Below, piece by piece: positions 1 through 7,062 of a stretch of 16,611 nt of DNA. Under the pieces are notes generated by a model. The model worked only from the letters and a program-made list of their open reading frames with translations. It was not told where the DNA came from and made no database searches. The position numbers and the translations under genes are program-made. The stretch is from Oleispira sp051275515 (GTDB lineage: Bacteria > Pseudomonadota > Gammaproteobacteria > Pseudomonadales > Oceanobacteraceae): positions 1-16,611 of the forward strand of contig JBNMOT010000072.1 in the NCBI GenBank assembly GCA_051275515.1, given 5' to 3'. Position 1 is the first letter of the stretch, and each line of letters opens with the position of its first letter.

Positions 1-232
1 CAGGCTGAACGCGGGCAATATAACTATTTTCTTGATTTTCTCTATCGTCTTTAGGCCAAAAAACACACGTAATGGCCGTTGGGCTAATTAAGAAAGATCC
101 GCCCAGTTCTAACGCTTCGCTTATTTTAACTAGATGACCTTCTAGCTGATAAGCTGGTGTTCCGCACTGGTGTAATGTTTTAGCGAGGCGAATTAAAAAG
201 CTGCGTCGTTTTTGGAATAAACTTGTGGTCAT
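1..232 (-). CDS. Threonine/serine exporter family protein (ThrE/YjjP-like), N-terminal part, cut by window edge
   Basis: The reverse strand is open from an ATG at 232 to the window edge, giving 77 codons of an incomplete gene. The residues after the start (FLIRLAKTLHQCGTPAYQLE) and a later FLISPTAI stretch match the start of the ThrE/YjjP N-terminal domain (DUF1212 family), where a conserved H-x-x-G-x-P-x-x-x-x-E element precedes the transmembrane region. Family members export threonine and serine, or in the split YjjP/YjjB form succinate, across the inner membrane. The transmembrane helices would lie outside the window, so I cannot tell a one-piece ThrE from a split form. It follows sufT on the same strand but is separated by a hairpin terminator, so it is probably its own transcription unit. 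Family assignment is fairly sure; the substrate is not. Confidence 0.8.
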   Translation of the reverse strand, partial: MTTSLFQKRRSFLIRLAKTLHQCGTPAYQLEGHLVKISEALELGGSFLISPTAITCVFWPKDDRENQENSYIARVQP

Positions 233-301
233 AGCATCTTTGACTATTTTTTTGTTGCGAAGAGGTCGCTGTAGTTATTATTTTAGCAGCTAACAGCAAA
301 A

Positions 302-324
302 TGGCCTGTTAAAAAAACAGGCCA
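302..324 (-). terminator. Hairpin terminator of the suf operon, overlapping the sufT stop codon
   Basis: Nine-base perfect arms (302-310 and 316-324) enclose a five-base loop. On the minus strand the stem is followed by ATTTTGC, so the U-run is only four bases. The sufT stop codon (309-311) lies inside the stem. Position and shape suit an operon-end terminator, but the short U-run makes efficiency uncertain. Confidence 0.6.
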
Positions 325-836
325 GTTTCTAGTTGAGCTTCGTCAGTCATCATATCTTTGTGCCAAGGGGGATCAAAAATAAGTTGGACTTTAACCGATG
401 CAACGTTGGGTACTTTGGCGACGCGGTATTCAACATCGCTGATTAATACCGGTCCCATTCCGCATGTGGGTGCGGTCAGTGTCATTCGAATGATGACATT
501 TTTGTGTTCGATTTCAATACCATATATTAAACCTAGGTCTAATAAATTCACGGGTAACTCGGGGTCGAAAATTGTTTTTAACGCTTGGCGAATCTGTTCT
601 TCATGAACAAGGCCATCGCCACTATCCTCAAACGTAATTTCTTCTGACTCAAGACCAATTAGCGCAGCATCTGTGCCATCAACACGAACCATGTTGCCAT
701 TAAACGTCAAGGTATAGTTTCCACCCAGCGCTTGATTGATGGTTAAAAAAGAACCCGCTGGAATAATAGTCGGCTGACCACTCGGTACTCTTCGTGCAGG
801 ACAATCCTGCTGTGAAACAACCATGCGTTTTTCCAC
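309..836 (-). CDS. sufT: SufT, Fe-S cluster assembly/maturation factor with MIP18 (DUF59) domain
   Basis: This 175-residue protein is the last gene of the suf operon. Residues about 20-60 (IPAGSFLTINQALGGNYTL followed by a GNMVRVDG turn) form the N-terminal segment typical of proteins annotated as putative Fe-S assembly protein SufT. Residues about 78-160 form the DUF59/MIP18 domain, with the DPELPVNLLDLGLIYG motif (91-106) and the conserved TAPTCGMG motif carrying Cys125. In this family that cysteine is associated with Fe-S cluster maturation or transfer to target proteins. The start is a GTG at 836, placed by a strong AAAGGAG seven bases upstream; the next ATG is only four codons later. It begins 12 bases after sufA, so co-translation is likely. 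The exact biochemical role of SufT in proteobacteria is inferred from the family. Confidence 0.92.
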   Translation of the reverse strand: MEKRMVVSQQDCPARRVPSGQPTIIPAGSFLTINQALGGNYTLTFNGNMVRVDGTDAALIGLESEEITFEDSGDGLVHEEQIRQALKTIFDPELPVNLLDLGLIYGIEIEHKNVIIRMTLTAPTCGMGPVLISDVEYRVAKVPNVASVKVQLIFDPPWHKDMMTDEAQLETGLFF

Positions 837-848
837 GAGATTGCTCCT

Positions 849-1220
849 TTAAACTGAAAATGATTCGCCGCAACCACAAAGGTCTTTGGCATTGGGATTG
901 TTAAACTTAATAGTGCTGTTTAAGCCTTCCGTCGCATAATCAACTTCAGTGCCTTGCACCATCGCAAGGTATTCGGTCGGAACATACAGCGCAATATCGT
1001 CCGCAACTTGAAAACAGGTATCTTCATCTAGAGGGGTTGTCACAAATTCGAAGTTGTATTTGAAGCCGGAGCAGCCACTTTTTTTCACGCCAATACGAAC
1101 ACCGATCGCATCTGAATTTTTTAATAACTTACGCACATGAACCATAGCCGACTCAGTCATACTGACTTGCTGGCTTTGTTGATTGTCTGCTGCGTTTGGG
1201 TCAAAGGTTTCTAATGTCAT
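849..1220 (-). CDS. sufA: SufA, A-type Fe-S carrier protein (HesB/IscA family)
   Basis: The 123-residue product is an A-type carrier that accepts Fe-S clusters from the SufBCD scaffold and delivers them to apo-proteins in the cytosol. The three invariant cysteines are present: Cys50 in KKSGCSGF, and Cys115 and Cys117 in DLCGCGESF at the C-terminus. The N-terminal 20 residues are a polar, Gln/Asn/Asp-rich extension before the conserved fold begins, which makes the protein slightly longer than short IscA forms. It lies between sufS (29-base gap) and sufT (12-base gap) on the same strand, as expected for a suf operon. Sequence alone cannot strictly separate SufA from IscA or ErpA; the operon context decides the name. 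Confidence 0.93.
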   Translation of the reverse strand: MTLETFDPNAADNQQSQQVSMTESAMVHVRKLLKNSDAIGVRIGVKKSGCSGFKYNFEFVTTPLDEDTCFQVADDIALYVPTEYLAMVQGTEVDYATEGLNSTIKFNNPNAKDLCGCGESFSV

Positions 1221-1249
1221 AATTTATCTCTTCAAGAAAATATTAATGC

Positions 1250-2482
1250 TTATAGCAAAAACATTTTCACTTTTTCAATCGCTTTAAACAGAGCGTCAAC
1301 TTCTTCTAATGTATTGTAAAAAGTAAACGACGCTCGTACTGTGCCAGGGATTCCAAATTGATCCATTAATGGCATAGTACAGTGATGGCCCGTACGAACC
1401 GCAATACCTTGCTGATCTAATAATGTACCCACATCGTGTGGATGAGTCCCTTCAATCAAAAAACTAAGAACGCTGACTTTATTTTTACTGGTGCCAATGA
1501 TGCGAATGCCATCCGTTTTCGCGGCTAGTTCATTAGCGCGAGCAAGCAGTGCATCTTCGTGTTTTGCTAATGCGATACGATCGAGACCGTTCACATAATC
1601 AACCGCGGCGGCCATGCCAATAGCGCCAGCGATATTAGGCGTGCCCGCTTCAAACTTATAAGGCAATACGTTATACGTCGTCTTCTCAAAGCTAACATGC
1701 AAAATCATTTCGCCGCCACCTTGATAAGGAGGCATCGCATTTAATAAGGCTTCTTTACCGTACAACACGCCTAACCCAGTCGGGCCAAATAACTTATGGC
1801 CAGAAAATGCATAGAAGTCGCAATCCAATGCTTGTACATCAACATCCCAATGAGCAATAGCTTGTGCGCCATCAAGCAAGGTTTTAGCCCCGACCTTCTG
1901 TGCTTCACGAATGATATCTTCTACTGGGTTCACAGTACCGAGCGCATTAGAGACATGAACAACGGCCACAAATTTTGTTTTATCACTTAAGAGCTTTAGG
2001 TAGCCATCATAATCTAACGTGCCATCTTCTAATACGGGAATTATTTTTAAGACTGCTCCCGTTTGCTCACAGACCATCTGCCACGGCACAATATTGGAAT
2101 GATGCTCCATACCCGAAATGATGATTTCATCACCGGCTTTAACATTAGAGCGCACCCAAGTCTGTGCAACTAAGTTGATGGCATCGGTGGTACCACGGGT
2201 CCAAATGATTTCTTCACTTTTACTTGCGTTTAGAAACTTTTGTAGCGTGGTACGCGCATTCTCAAACATTTGAGTCGCTTGATCACTCAACGTATGAGCA
2301 CCACGGTGTACATTGGAATTCGTGGTACGGTAATAATCAGCAATGGCATCAATAACAACTTGCGGCTTTTGTGTGGTTGCGCCGTTATCAAGATAAACCA
2401 GTGGCTTGCCATTCACTTGCTGGTGCAAGATAGGGAAGTCAGCACGGATTTTTTCGATGTCCATGTTTTTGCTATCGCTCAT
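1250..2482 (-). CDS. sufS: SufS, group II cysteine desulfurase
   Basis: This 410-residue PLP enzyme converts L-cysteine to L-alanine and holds the sulfur as a persulfide for SUF cluster assembly. The visible catalytic set is complete. Lys230 in FSGHKLFGPTG is the Schiff-base lysine, His127/His128 in SGMEHHSN stack on the cofactor, Asp204 in LLDGAQ lies near the pyridine ring, and Cys368 in RTGHHCTMPLM is the persulfide cysteine in the class II (RxGHHC) context. Length matches the family (about 405-415). It sits 28 bases after sufD and 29 bases before sufA in the operon. SufS enzymes of this class normally need a SufE or SufU partner to accept sulfur, and none is encoded in this window, so the acceptor must be elsewhere. 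Confidence 0.96.
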   Translation of the reverse strand: MSDSKNMDIEKIRADFPILHQQVNGKPLVYLDNGATTQKPQVVIDAIADYYRTTNSNVHRGAHTLSDQATQMFENARTTLQKFLNASKSEEIIWTRGTTDAINLVAQTWVRSNVKAGDEIIISGMEHHSNIVPWQMVCEQTGAVLKIIPVLEDGTLDYDGYLKLLSDKTKFVAVVHVSNALGTVNPVEDIIREAQKVGAKTLLDGAQAIAHWDVDVQALDCDFYAFSGHKLFGPTGLGVLYGKEALLNAMPPYQGGGEMILHVSFEKTTYNVLPYKFEAGTPNIAGAIGMAAAVDYVNGLDRIALAKHEDALLARANELAAKTDGIRIIGTSKNKVSVLSFLIEGTHPHDVGTLLDQQGIAVRTGHHCTMPLMDQFGIPGTVRASFTFYNTLEEVDALFKAIEKVKMFLL

Positions 2483-2510
2483 ATAACTTTTAACCTTTCA
2501 CAAAATTCGA

Positions 2511-3818
2511 TTAACTAATGTGCTTCATTAACTCTTCATCACGGCCAAAGCGCTGGGCTAATAGCGGACGAACCAAATTACGAACAGCATCAAGTTTAAG
2601 GTTTTCTAATAATTCATTAATAAAACCAAAACTCAGCATGACATCAGCTTCTGCAGCGCTAATGCCACGAGAGCGTAAGTAGAAACGTGCTTGCTCATCT
2701 AACTGCGCAATCGTTGCGCCGTGTGCACACCTTACATCGTCAGCGTAAATTTCAAGCTCTGGTTTGGTATTGATGGTGGCGTCATTCGACAATAATAAGT
2801 TTTTATTACTTAACTGCGCCAATGTCTTTTGTGCATCTGGATGAATATGAATACGACCATTGAAAACCGCTTTCGATTTATCCGCCATAATGCCGCGGAA
2901 TATTTCGTTGGTGGTACAGTTAGGAACCTTGTGTTCGATGTTGCTGTGAAAATCAATAAGCTGTTTATTCTGTGGAAGGTAAACACCGACCAATTCACAG
3001 TGACTGCCACCTACATTGTGATTCACGTTAATGTCGTTACGGACAATCTTAGCACCTAGGCCCAGCTGGAAGCTGTCGTAGTTTGCATCGCGACCTAGAT
3101 CAACGTGCACGCCACCCATTTGAATGCTGCCTTCTTGCATTAGCTGCAAGCGGTAATGATTCAAACGTGCATTCGCCCCGATTTTGGCTTCGGTAATCGC
3201 ATTAACGAAACAATTTTGCTCATCATCATTACTGGCGAAGTGTTCAACAATCGTCGCTTCAGCGCCTGTGTCTAATACAATCAACAAACGCGCAGGGACG
3301 GTAAAAGGTTTTGCTTGTGCGGTTGTGATGTGAGTAATTTGGATATTGGTTTTTAATTGCTCATTTTTGCCAACATGAACCAATACACCATCGTGTGTAA
3401 TCGCATTGTTGAGCGCGGCAAAGATGTGTTTCTCTTGTTCAATAGCGGTACCTAAATTATCCGCAATTATAGTTTGCTGCGCTTGGTTTGCTTGGCTAAA
3501 ACGAACAACGTTGCTCAAGCTTTCATTGGAAGAAAGTTCGTTCGAGTATTGACCATTCACAAATACTAAACGCTGTGCATTTAGATCAGGAATTGCAGTA
3601 ATACTGTCAAGCCCCTTAACATCATAATCTTCAGCTAAGCGTCCATAGCCTTCTTCGTTTGCAGTGAAGCTGTATAGCGACGTAAATTTCCACGCCTCTG
3701 TGTTGCGCGTTGGAATTTCTTGCTGTAAAAAGCTTGCGCTGCCACTGGTGTTTAATGCTGAAAATAATTCACGTTCAGTATTATTGACTGCTAGCAGACC
3801 TTTATGAAAATCAGTCAT
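2511..3818 (-). CDS. sufD: SufD, Fe-S cluster scaffold subunit of SufBCD
   Basis: The 435-residue SufD forms the SufBC2D complex with SufB and the ATPase SufC and takes part in building the nascent cluster in the cytosol. The N-terminal third (about 1-140) is a divergent helical region containing the family motif RNTEAWKFTSLY (38-49). The rest is the right-handed beta-helix core, and the C-terminal part (from about 355) holds the highly conserved ADDVRCAHGATIAQLDE motif with Cys364 and His366, followed by YLRSRGI, which is the SufC-contacting end. His366 corresponds to the conserved SufD histidine implicated in iron acquisition or cluster formation in E. coli. The ATG overlaps the sufC stop codon by one base (TAATG), indicating translational coupling, and GGAG lies seven bases upstream. 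Confidence 0.95.
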   Translation of the reverse strand: MTDFHKGLLAVNNTERELFSALNTSGSASFLQQEIPTRNTEAWKFTSLYSFTANEEGYGRLAEDYDVKGLDSITAIPDLNAQRLVFVNGQYSNELSSNESLSNVVRFSQANQAQQTIIADNLGTAIEQEKHIFAALNNAITHDGVLVHVGKNEQLKTNIQITHITTAQAKPFTVPARLLIVLDTGAEATIVEHFASNDDEQNCFVNAITEAKIGANARLNHYRLQLMQEGSIQMGGVHVDLGRDANYDSFQLGLGAKIVRNDINVNHNVGGSHCELVGVYLPQNKQLIDFHSNIEHKVPNCTTNEIFRGIMADKSKAVFNGRIHIHPDAQKTLAQLSNKNLLLSNDATINTKPELEIYADDVRCAHGATIAQLDEQARFYLRSRGISAAEADVMLSFGFINELLENLKLDAVRNLVRPLLAQRFGRDEELMKHIS

Positions 3819-4579
3819 TAGCCAGCTCCGTTCTCAGCGGCATCTTCTAACCAGCTGTAACCTTTTTCTTCTAGCTCCAGCGCTAATTCTTTGCCGCCAG
3901 ACTTAACAATTTTACCATCGGCAAGCACATGAACAAAGTCAGGTACGATGTAGTCTAATAAACGTTGATAGTGAGTAACAATAATAAAGCTGCGGTTCGG
4001 ATCGCGTAAGCTATTCACGCCTTCTGCGACAACTTGCAGTGCATCAATGTCCAAACCTGAGTCTGTTTCGTCTAGGATGCAGAGTTTTGGTTCTAATAAC
4101 ATCATTTGCATGATCTCGTTACGCTTTTTCTCACCACCAGAGAAGCCTTCGTTAACGCCGCGCTTCAAGAAACTTTGGTCTAAATCAACCAGTTTGCATT
4201 TAGCTCGCGCCAGTTTTAAAAACGTAACAGAATCCAAAGCATCTTTGCCTTGTGCTGCGCGCACAGAATCAACTGACGCTTTTAAAAATTCTAGGTTGGA
4301 AACCCCCGGTATTTCAACAGGATACTGGAAGGCTAAGAACAATCCTAAACGGGCGCGTTCTTCAGGATCTAGATCCAATAAATTTTTGCCTTCTAGCTCA
4401 GCAGAGCCACCTGTTACTTCGTAGTCATCACGACCTGCAAGAACGTTGCCTAGGGTACTTTTACCAGCGCCGTTTGGACCCATGATCGCGTGAATTTCTC
4501 CAGGCTTAATATCTAGGTTTAGGCCTTTTAGAATCTCTTTGTTTTCAACGCTGGCTTTTAAATCTTTGATCGTTAACAT
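3818..4579 (-). CDS. sufC: SufC, ABC-type ATPase of the SufBCD complex
   Basis: This 253-residue soluble ABC ATPase drives the conformational changes of SufBC2D during Fe-S assembly. It has the Walker A motif GPNGAGKST at 34-42, the Q-loop FQYP at 84-87, the ABC signature SGGEKKR at 147-153 in the SufC-typical form, the Walker B LCILDE at 166-171 followed by TDSGLD, and the H-loop His203. There are no membrane segments, as expected for SufC. Length is typical (about 245-255). The sequence AGGAAA upstream of the ATG serves as ribosome binding site. It is tightly coupled to sufD downstream but separated from sufB upstream by about 190 bases, which is unusual because sufBCD are generally closely packed. 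Confidence 0.97.
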   Translation of the reverse strand: MLTIKDLKASVENKEILKGLNLDIKPGEIHAIMGPNGAGKSTLGNVLAGRDDYEVTGGSAELEGKNLLDLDPEERARLGLFLAFQYPVEIPGVSNLEFLKASVDSVRAAQGKDALDSVTFLKLARAKCKLVDLDQSFLKRGVNEGFSGGEKKRNEIMQMMLLEPKLCILDETDSGLDIDALQVVAEGVNSLRDPNRSFIIVTHYQRLLDYIVPDFVHVLADGKIVKSGGKELALELEEKGYSWLEDAAENGAG

Positions 4580-4690
4580 TTGAATGTTTTCCTGAAATTT
4601 TTAAATTTGTTGTTGTAGGGCAATTTATGGTTCATATCAGGCGTCGTAAAAAACGAAAATAAAAAGCGCAAGATAAATATATTAAAACCA

Positions 4691-4729
4691 CATCCCTGTA
4701 CGTCTGCCGGCCTGGCCATCCATGGCCAG
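4691..4729 (-). repeat. Small hairpin element with CATGGATG loop and GTACAGGGATG tail, in the sufB-sufC interval
   Basis: On the minus (transcribed) strand, CTGGCC and GGCCAG (4712-4729) flank the loop ATGGAT, and about ten bases further on comes CGTACAGGGATG (4691-4702). A stem around CATGGATG followed by TACAGGGATG strikes me, from memory only, as a recurring intergenic pattern in related gammaproteobacteria. The stem is plain in the sequence; the repeat status is inference and its function is unknown. Confidence 0.4.
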
Positions 4730-4732
4730 TCG

Positions 4733-4776
4733 TAATTCGGCGAACAAAGCAGCGCTTTGTTGCTCTCGCCGAATTA
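4733..4776 (-). other. Large two-part hairpin immediately after sufB
   Basis: Outer arms of 11 bases match perfectly (4733-4743 and 4766-4776), and an inner perfect stem (4743-4750 with 4754-4761) has a three-base loop; the two share one base at 4743, leaving a short bulge (4762-4765) on one side. The structure begins in the sufB stop codon. No run of U follows on the minus strand, so it is not a classical intrinsic terminator. A role as mRNA stabiliser, processing site or attenuator between sufB and sufC is plausible. Confidence 0.7.
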
Positions 4777-6216
4777 CCCTACGGATCCTTCTAGCGATAC
4801 TTCCAATAACTTGCCGGCTTCGACGGCGAATTCCATAGGAAGTTCTTTAAAAACTTCTTTACAGAATCCGTTCACAATCATCGACACCGCTTTCTCTGTA
4901 TCAATGCCACGTTGCTGGCATAAGAAAAGCTGTTCGTCGGAAACTTTCGACGTGGTGGCTTCGTGTTCGACAACCGCACTTGGGTTTTTACTTTCGATAT
5001 ACGGGAAGGTATGAGCGCCACATTTATCACCAATTAACAATGAGTCACACTGGGTATAGTTACGAGCGCCGGTTGCACCTGGTCCCATTTTTACCAAGCC
5101 GCGATAAGAGTTCGAGCTTTTACCCGCAGAAATGCCTTTAGTGATAATGGTCGACTTGGTATTTTTACCCAAGTGAATCATTTTGGTACCCGTGTCGGCT
5201 TCTTGAAAATTGTTCGTTAGGGCAACGCTGTAGAATTCGCCTACAGCGTTATCGCCTTTAAGAATGCAGCTTGGGTATTTCCAAGTAATGGCAGAGCCTG
5301 TCTCTACTTGAGTCCAAGATACTTTTGCATTGGTATGAGCAATGGCACGCTTAGTCACGAAGTTGTAGATGCCGCCTTTACCTTCTTTATCACCCGGGTA
5401 CCAGTTTTGTACCGTGGAATATTTGATCTCAGAATCGTCATGAGCAATTAATTCAACTACCGCTGCGTGCAGCTGGTTTTCGTCACGCATCGGAGCCGTA
5501 CAGCCTTCCAAGTAACTAACGTGCGAACCTTCGTCGGCAATAATTAGCGTGCGTTCAAACTGACCGGTTTTTTCTTCGTTAATGCGGAAGTAGGTTGATA
5601 GTTCCATTGGGCAGCGAACGCCTTTAGGGATATAAACAAACGAACCATCACTGAATACGGCTGAGTTAAGTGCTGCGTAGTAGTTGTCCTTTTGAGGAAC
5701 AACACTGCCCATATATTTTTTAACCAGTTCAGGATGTTCGTGAACCGCTTCTGAAATGGGCATAAAGATAACGCCAGATTCCGCGAGCGTTGCTCTAAAA
5801 GTAGTACCCAGTGATACTGAGTCAAATACGATATCAACGGCAACACCGGCCAAAGCCGCTTGTTCGTGAACAGGAATGCCCAGCTTTTCGTACGTTGCTA
5901 ATAGCTCAGGGTCAACTTCGTCCAAACTCTGCGGACGGTCTTCCATGCTTTTCGGTTCTGAGTAATAAGAAACGTCTTGAAAATCAATATCAAGATGCTG
6001 AACTTGTGCCCAGTTTGGCGGGGTCATCTCTTTCCACGCGGCAAAAGCTTTTAGGCGCCATTCAAGTAACCATTGTGGCTCGCCTTTTTTCTTCGAGATA
6101 AAACGGACGGTATCTTCGTTTAAGCCAGGAGCTAACGTTGCAGATTCAACGTTGGTAACAAAACCGGCTTCGTATTCTCTGCCTATCTGGCGATCGATTT
6201 CTGCGTTATCAGTCAT
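4774..6216 (-). CDS. sufB: SufB, Fe-S cluster scaffold subunit of SufBCD
   Basis: SufB is the main scaffold on which the SUF machinery assembles the nascent Fe-S cluster, working with SufC and SufD in the cytosol. The protein shows the family N-terminus (REYEAGFVT...PGLNEDTVRFISKKKGEP), the central IPKGVRCPMELSTYFRIN segment, and the conserved C-terminal region GDKCGAHTFPYI...VEHEATTSK followed by QRGID. This region contains the cysteine equivalent to the functionally important E. coli SufB Cys405. The length (480 residues from this start) is normal. I prefer the ATG at 6216 because the product then begins MTDNAEIDRQIGREY, like relatives, with GAGAG eight bases upstream. In-frame ATGs at 6231 and 6240 would add up to eight residues, and a stop codon lies just before 6240. 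It is the first gene of the operon, transcribed away from the divergent Rrf2 regulator. Confidence 0.95.
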   Translation of the reverse strand: MTDNAEIDRQIGREYEAGFVTNVESATLAPGLNEDTVRFISKKKGEPQWLLEWRLKAFAAWKEMTPPNWAQVQHLDIDFQDVSYYSEPKSMEDRPQSLDEVDPELLATYEKLGIPVHEQAALAGVAVDIVFDSVSLGTTFRATLAESGVIFMPISEAVHEHPELVKKYMGSVVPQKDNYYAALNSAVFSDGSFVYIPKGVRCPMELSTYFRINEEKTGQFERTLIIADEGSHVSYLEGCTAPMRDENQLHAAVVELIAHDDSEIKYSTVQNWYPGDKEGKGGIYNFVTKRAIAHTNAKVSWTQVETGSAITWKYPSCILKGDNAVGEFYSVALTNNFQEADTGTKMIHLGKNTKSTIITKGISAGKSSNSYRGLVKMGPGATGARNYTQCDSLLIGDKCGAHTFPYIESKNPSAVVEHEATTSKVSDEQLFLCQQRGIDTEKAVSMIVNGFCKEVFKELPMEFAVEAGKLLEVSLEGSVG

Positions 6217-6309
6217 AGGAAAGACTCTCATTTCTATCATGGTCTACGGCCATAGGGGCAACTATCTAATCAAGGAACTAGAAGTGGCATGCCGCGATCT
6301 TGGTTTGTA

Positions 6310-6334
6310 ATACCATACTAATTTGGTAAGGTAT
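6310..6334. promoter_or_regulatory. Putative IscR type-1-like operator of the suf control region
   Basis: A 25-base stretch starting ATACC and ending GGTAT reads ATACCATACTAATTT followed by GGTAAGGTAT. By my alignment it agrees with the published E. coli IscR type 1 consensus (ATASYYGACTRWWWYAGTCRRSTAT) at about 21 of 25 positions. It lies between divergent sufB and the Rrf2 regulator, so binding by that regulator is the obvious inference. Not experimentally shown. Confidence 0.6.
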
Positions 6335-6337
6335 TTT

Positions 6338-6362
6338 AATCAATACCAAACTGGTATTGATT
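6338..6362. promoter_or_regulatory. Perfect 25-bp inverted repeat, putative second operator
   Basis: Eleven-base arms, AATCAATACCA (6338-6348) and TGGTATTGATT (6352-6362), are perfectly complementary around a three-base centre (AAC). Its centre is 28 bases from the centre of the neighbouring operator-like site, and both share the ATACC/GGTA core. It probably binds a dimeric regulator, most simply the adjacent Rrf2 protein, in the promoter region of sufB and of the regulator. Confidence 0.65.
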
Positions 6363-6594
6363 GCTTAATTATGGGCGCGTATTCTATCAAGGTGGGTAGT
6401 TTATGACTAATGATATTGATATTTTTACTCAAATACGAATAGGTCTTATTTACTAGCCTGTCGCAAAATACATTATCTACGAACGCTTTAGACTATACGG
6501 TTTAAACTTCAATTTAGACTTGAATACTCACGGGTTGAGAATTTATGAATGGGCTCTGATATGATGAAATCTCTTAAACAAAAGAACGCTTTAA

Positions 6595-7062
6595 ATGCTA
6601 AGAATTGGTAAGTTAACGGATTATGGTTTGGTCGCTCTCAACCAGCTTGCTATGGCAGGTGCTATTAAGCAATCAACCGATGATATCTCTAAAGCAACAG
6701 GTTTGAGTATCGCAACCGTACGCAAGGTAATGAAAGCCATTGTCGATGCGGGTCTTGTGATCGCTCAGCGCGGATCAAAAGGCGGCTATCGTATTGCGCG
6801 TGCACCTTCCCAAATTAGCGTATTGGATGTGGTGCAAGCCTTTGAGGGACCTATTTCGTTAACCGAATGCAGCGCTGATGATAACAACTGTGAAATCACT
6901 GAGTCGTGTTCTCTTGCCAGTAATTGGACAGGAATTAATGACCTCTTATTACGAGTATTGGGAGACATCACGCTTGACGACATTCGTAACCCAGATGTGC
7001 AAGATACTCTTCATCATCAAATAGTTGATCAATTACAACGCATTCAACTCGTCAATCTTTAA
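6595..7062 (+). CDS. Rrf2-family SUF system Fe-S cluster assembly regulator (IscR/SufR-like)
   Basis: This 155-residue transcription factor is divergent from sufB. Residues about 1-65 are the Rrf2 winged helix-turn-helix: the start MLRIGKLTDYGLVALNQLA, a helix-turn-helix with TGLSIATVRKVMKAIVDAGLV (35-55), and the wing RGSKGGYRIAR (59-69). The C-terminal part has cysteines at 92, 99 and 105 in LTECSADDNNC...ESC, closely matching the IscR cluster ligands Cys92, Cys98 and Cys104, so a [2Fe-2S] cluster is likely. The protein is close to what is annotated as the SUF system Fe-S assembly regulator found next to sufBCDS in many gammaproteobacteria. It probably represses or activates the divergent suf operon and itself through the palindromes at 6310-6362. 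The ribosome binding site is weak. Whether it behaves as a repressor or a dual regulator cannot be told from sequence. Confidence 0.93.
   Translation: MLRIGKLTDYGLVALNQLAMAGAIKQSTDDISKATGLSIATVRKVMKAIVDAGLVIAQRGSKGGYRIARAPSQISVLDVVQAFEGPISLTECSADDNNCEITESCSLASNWTGINDLLLRVLGDITLDDIRNPDVQDTLHHQIVDQLQRIQLVNL

Noticed and set aside
4047..4485. Two plus-strand open frames opposite sufC
   Set aside because: They are antisense to a gene with complete ABC ATPase motifs, and their translations have no recognisable domain or ribosome binding site.
4733..4776. sufB-proximal hairpin as an intrinsic terminator
   Set aside because: The stem is strong, but no U-run follows it on the minus strand, and the downstream genes sufCDSAT belong to the same pathway.
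6535..6565. TTGAGA and TATGAT as the sigma-70 promoter of the Rrf2 regulator
   Set aside because: The spacer is 19 bases and the match is mediocre; it also lies about 170 bases from the operator-like sites, so I could not support it.
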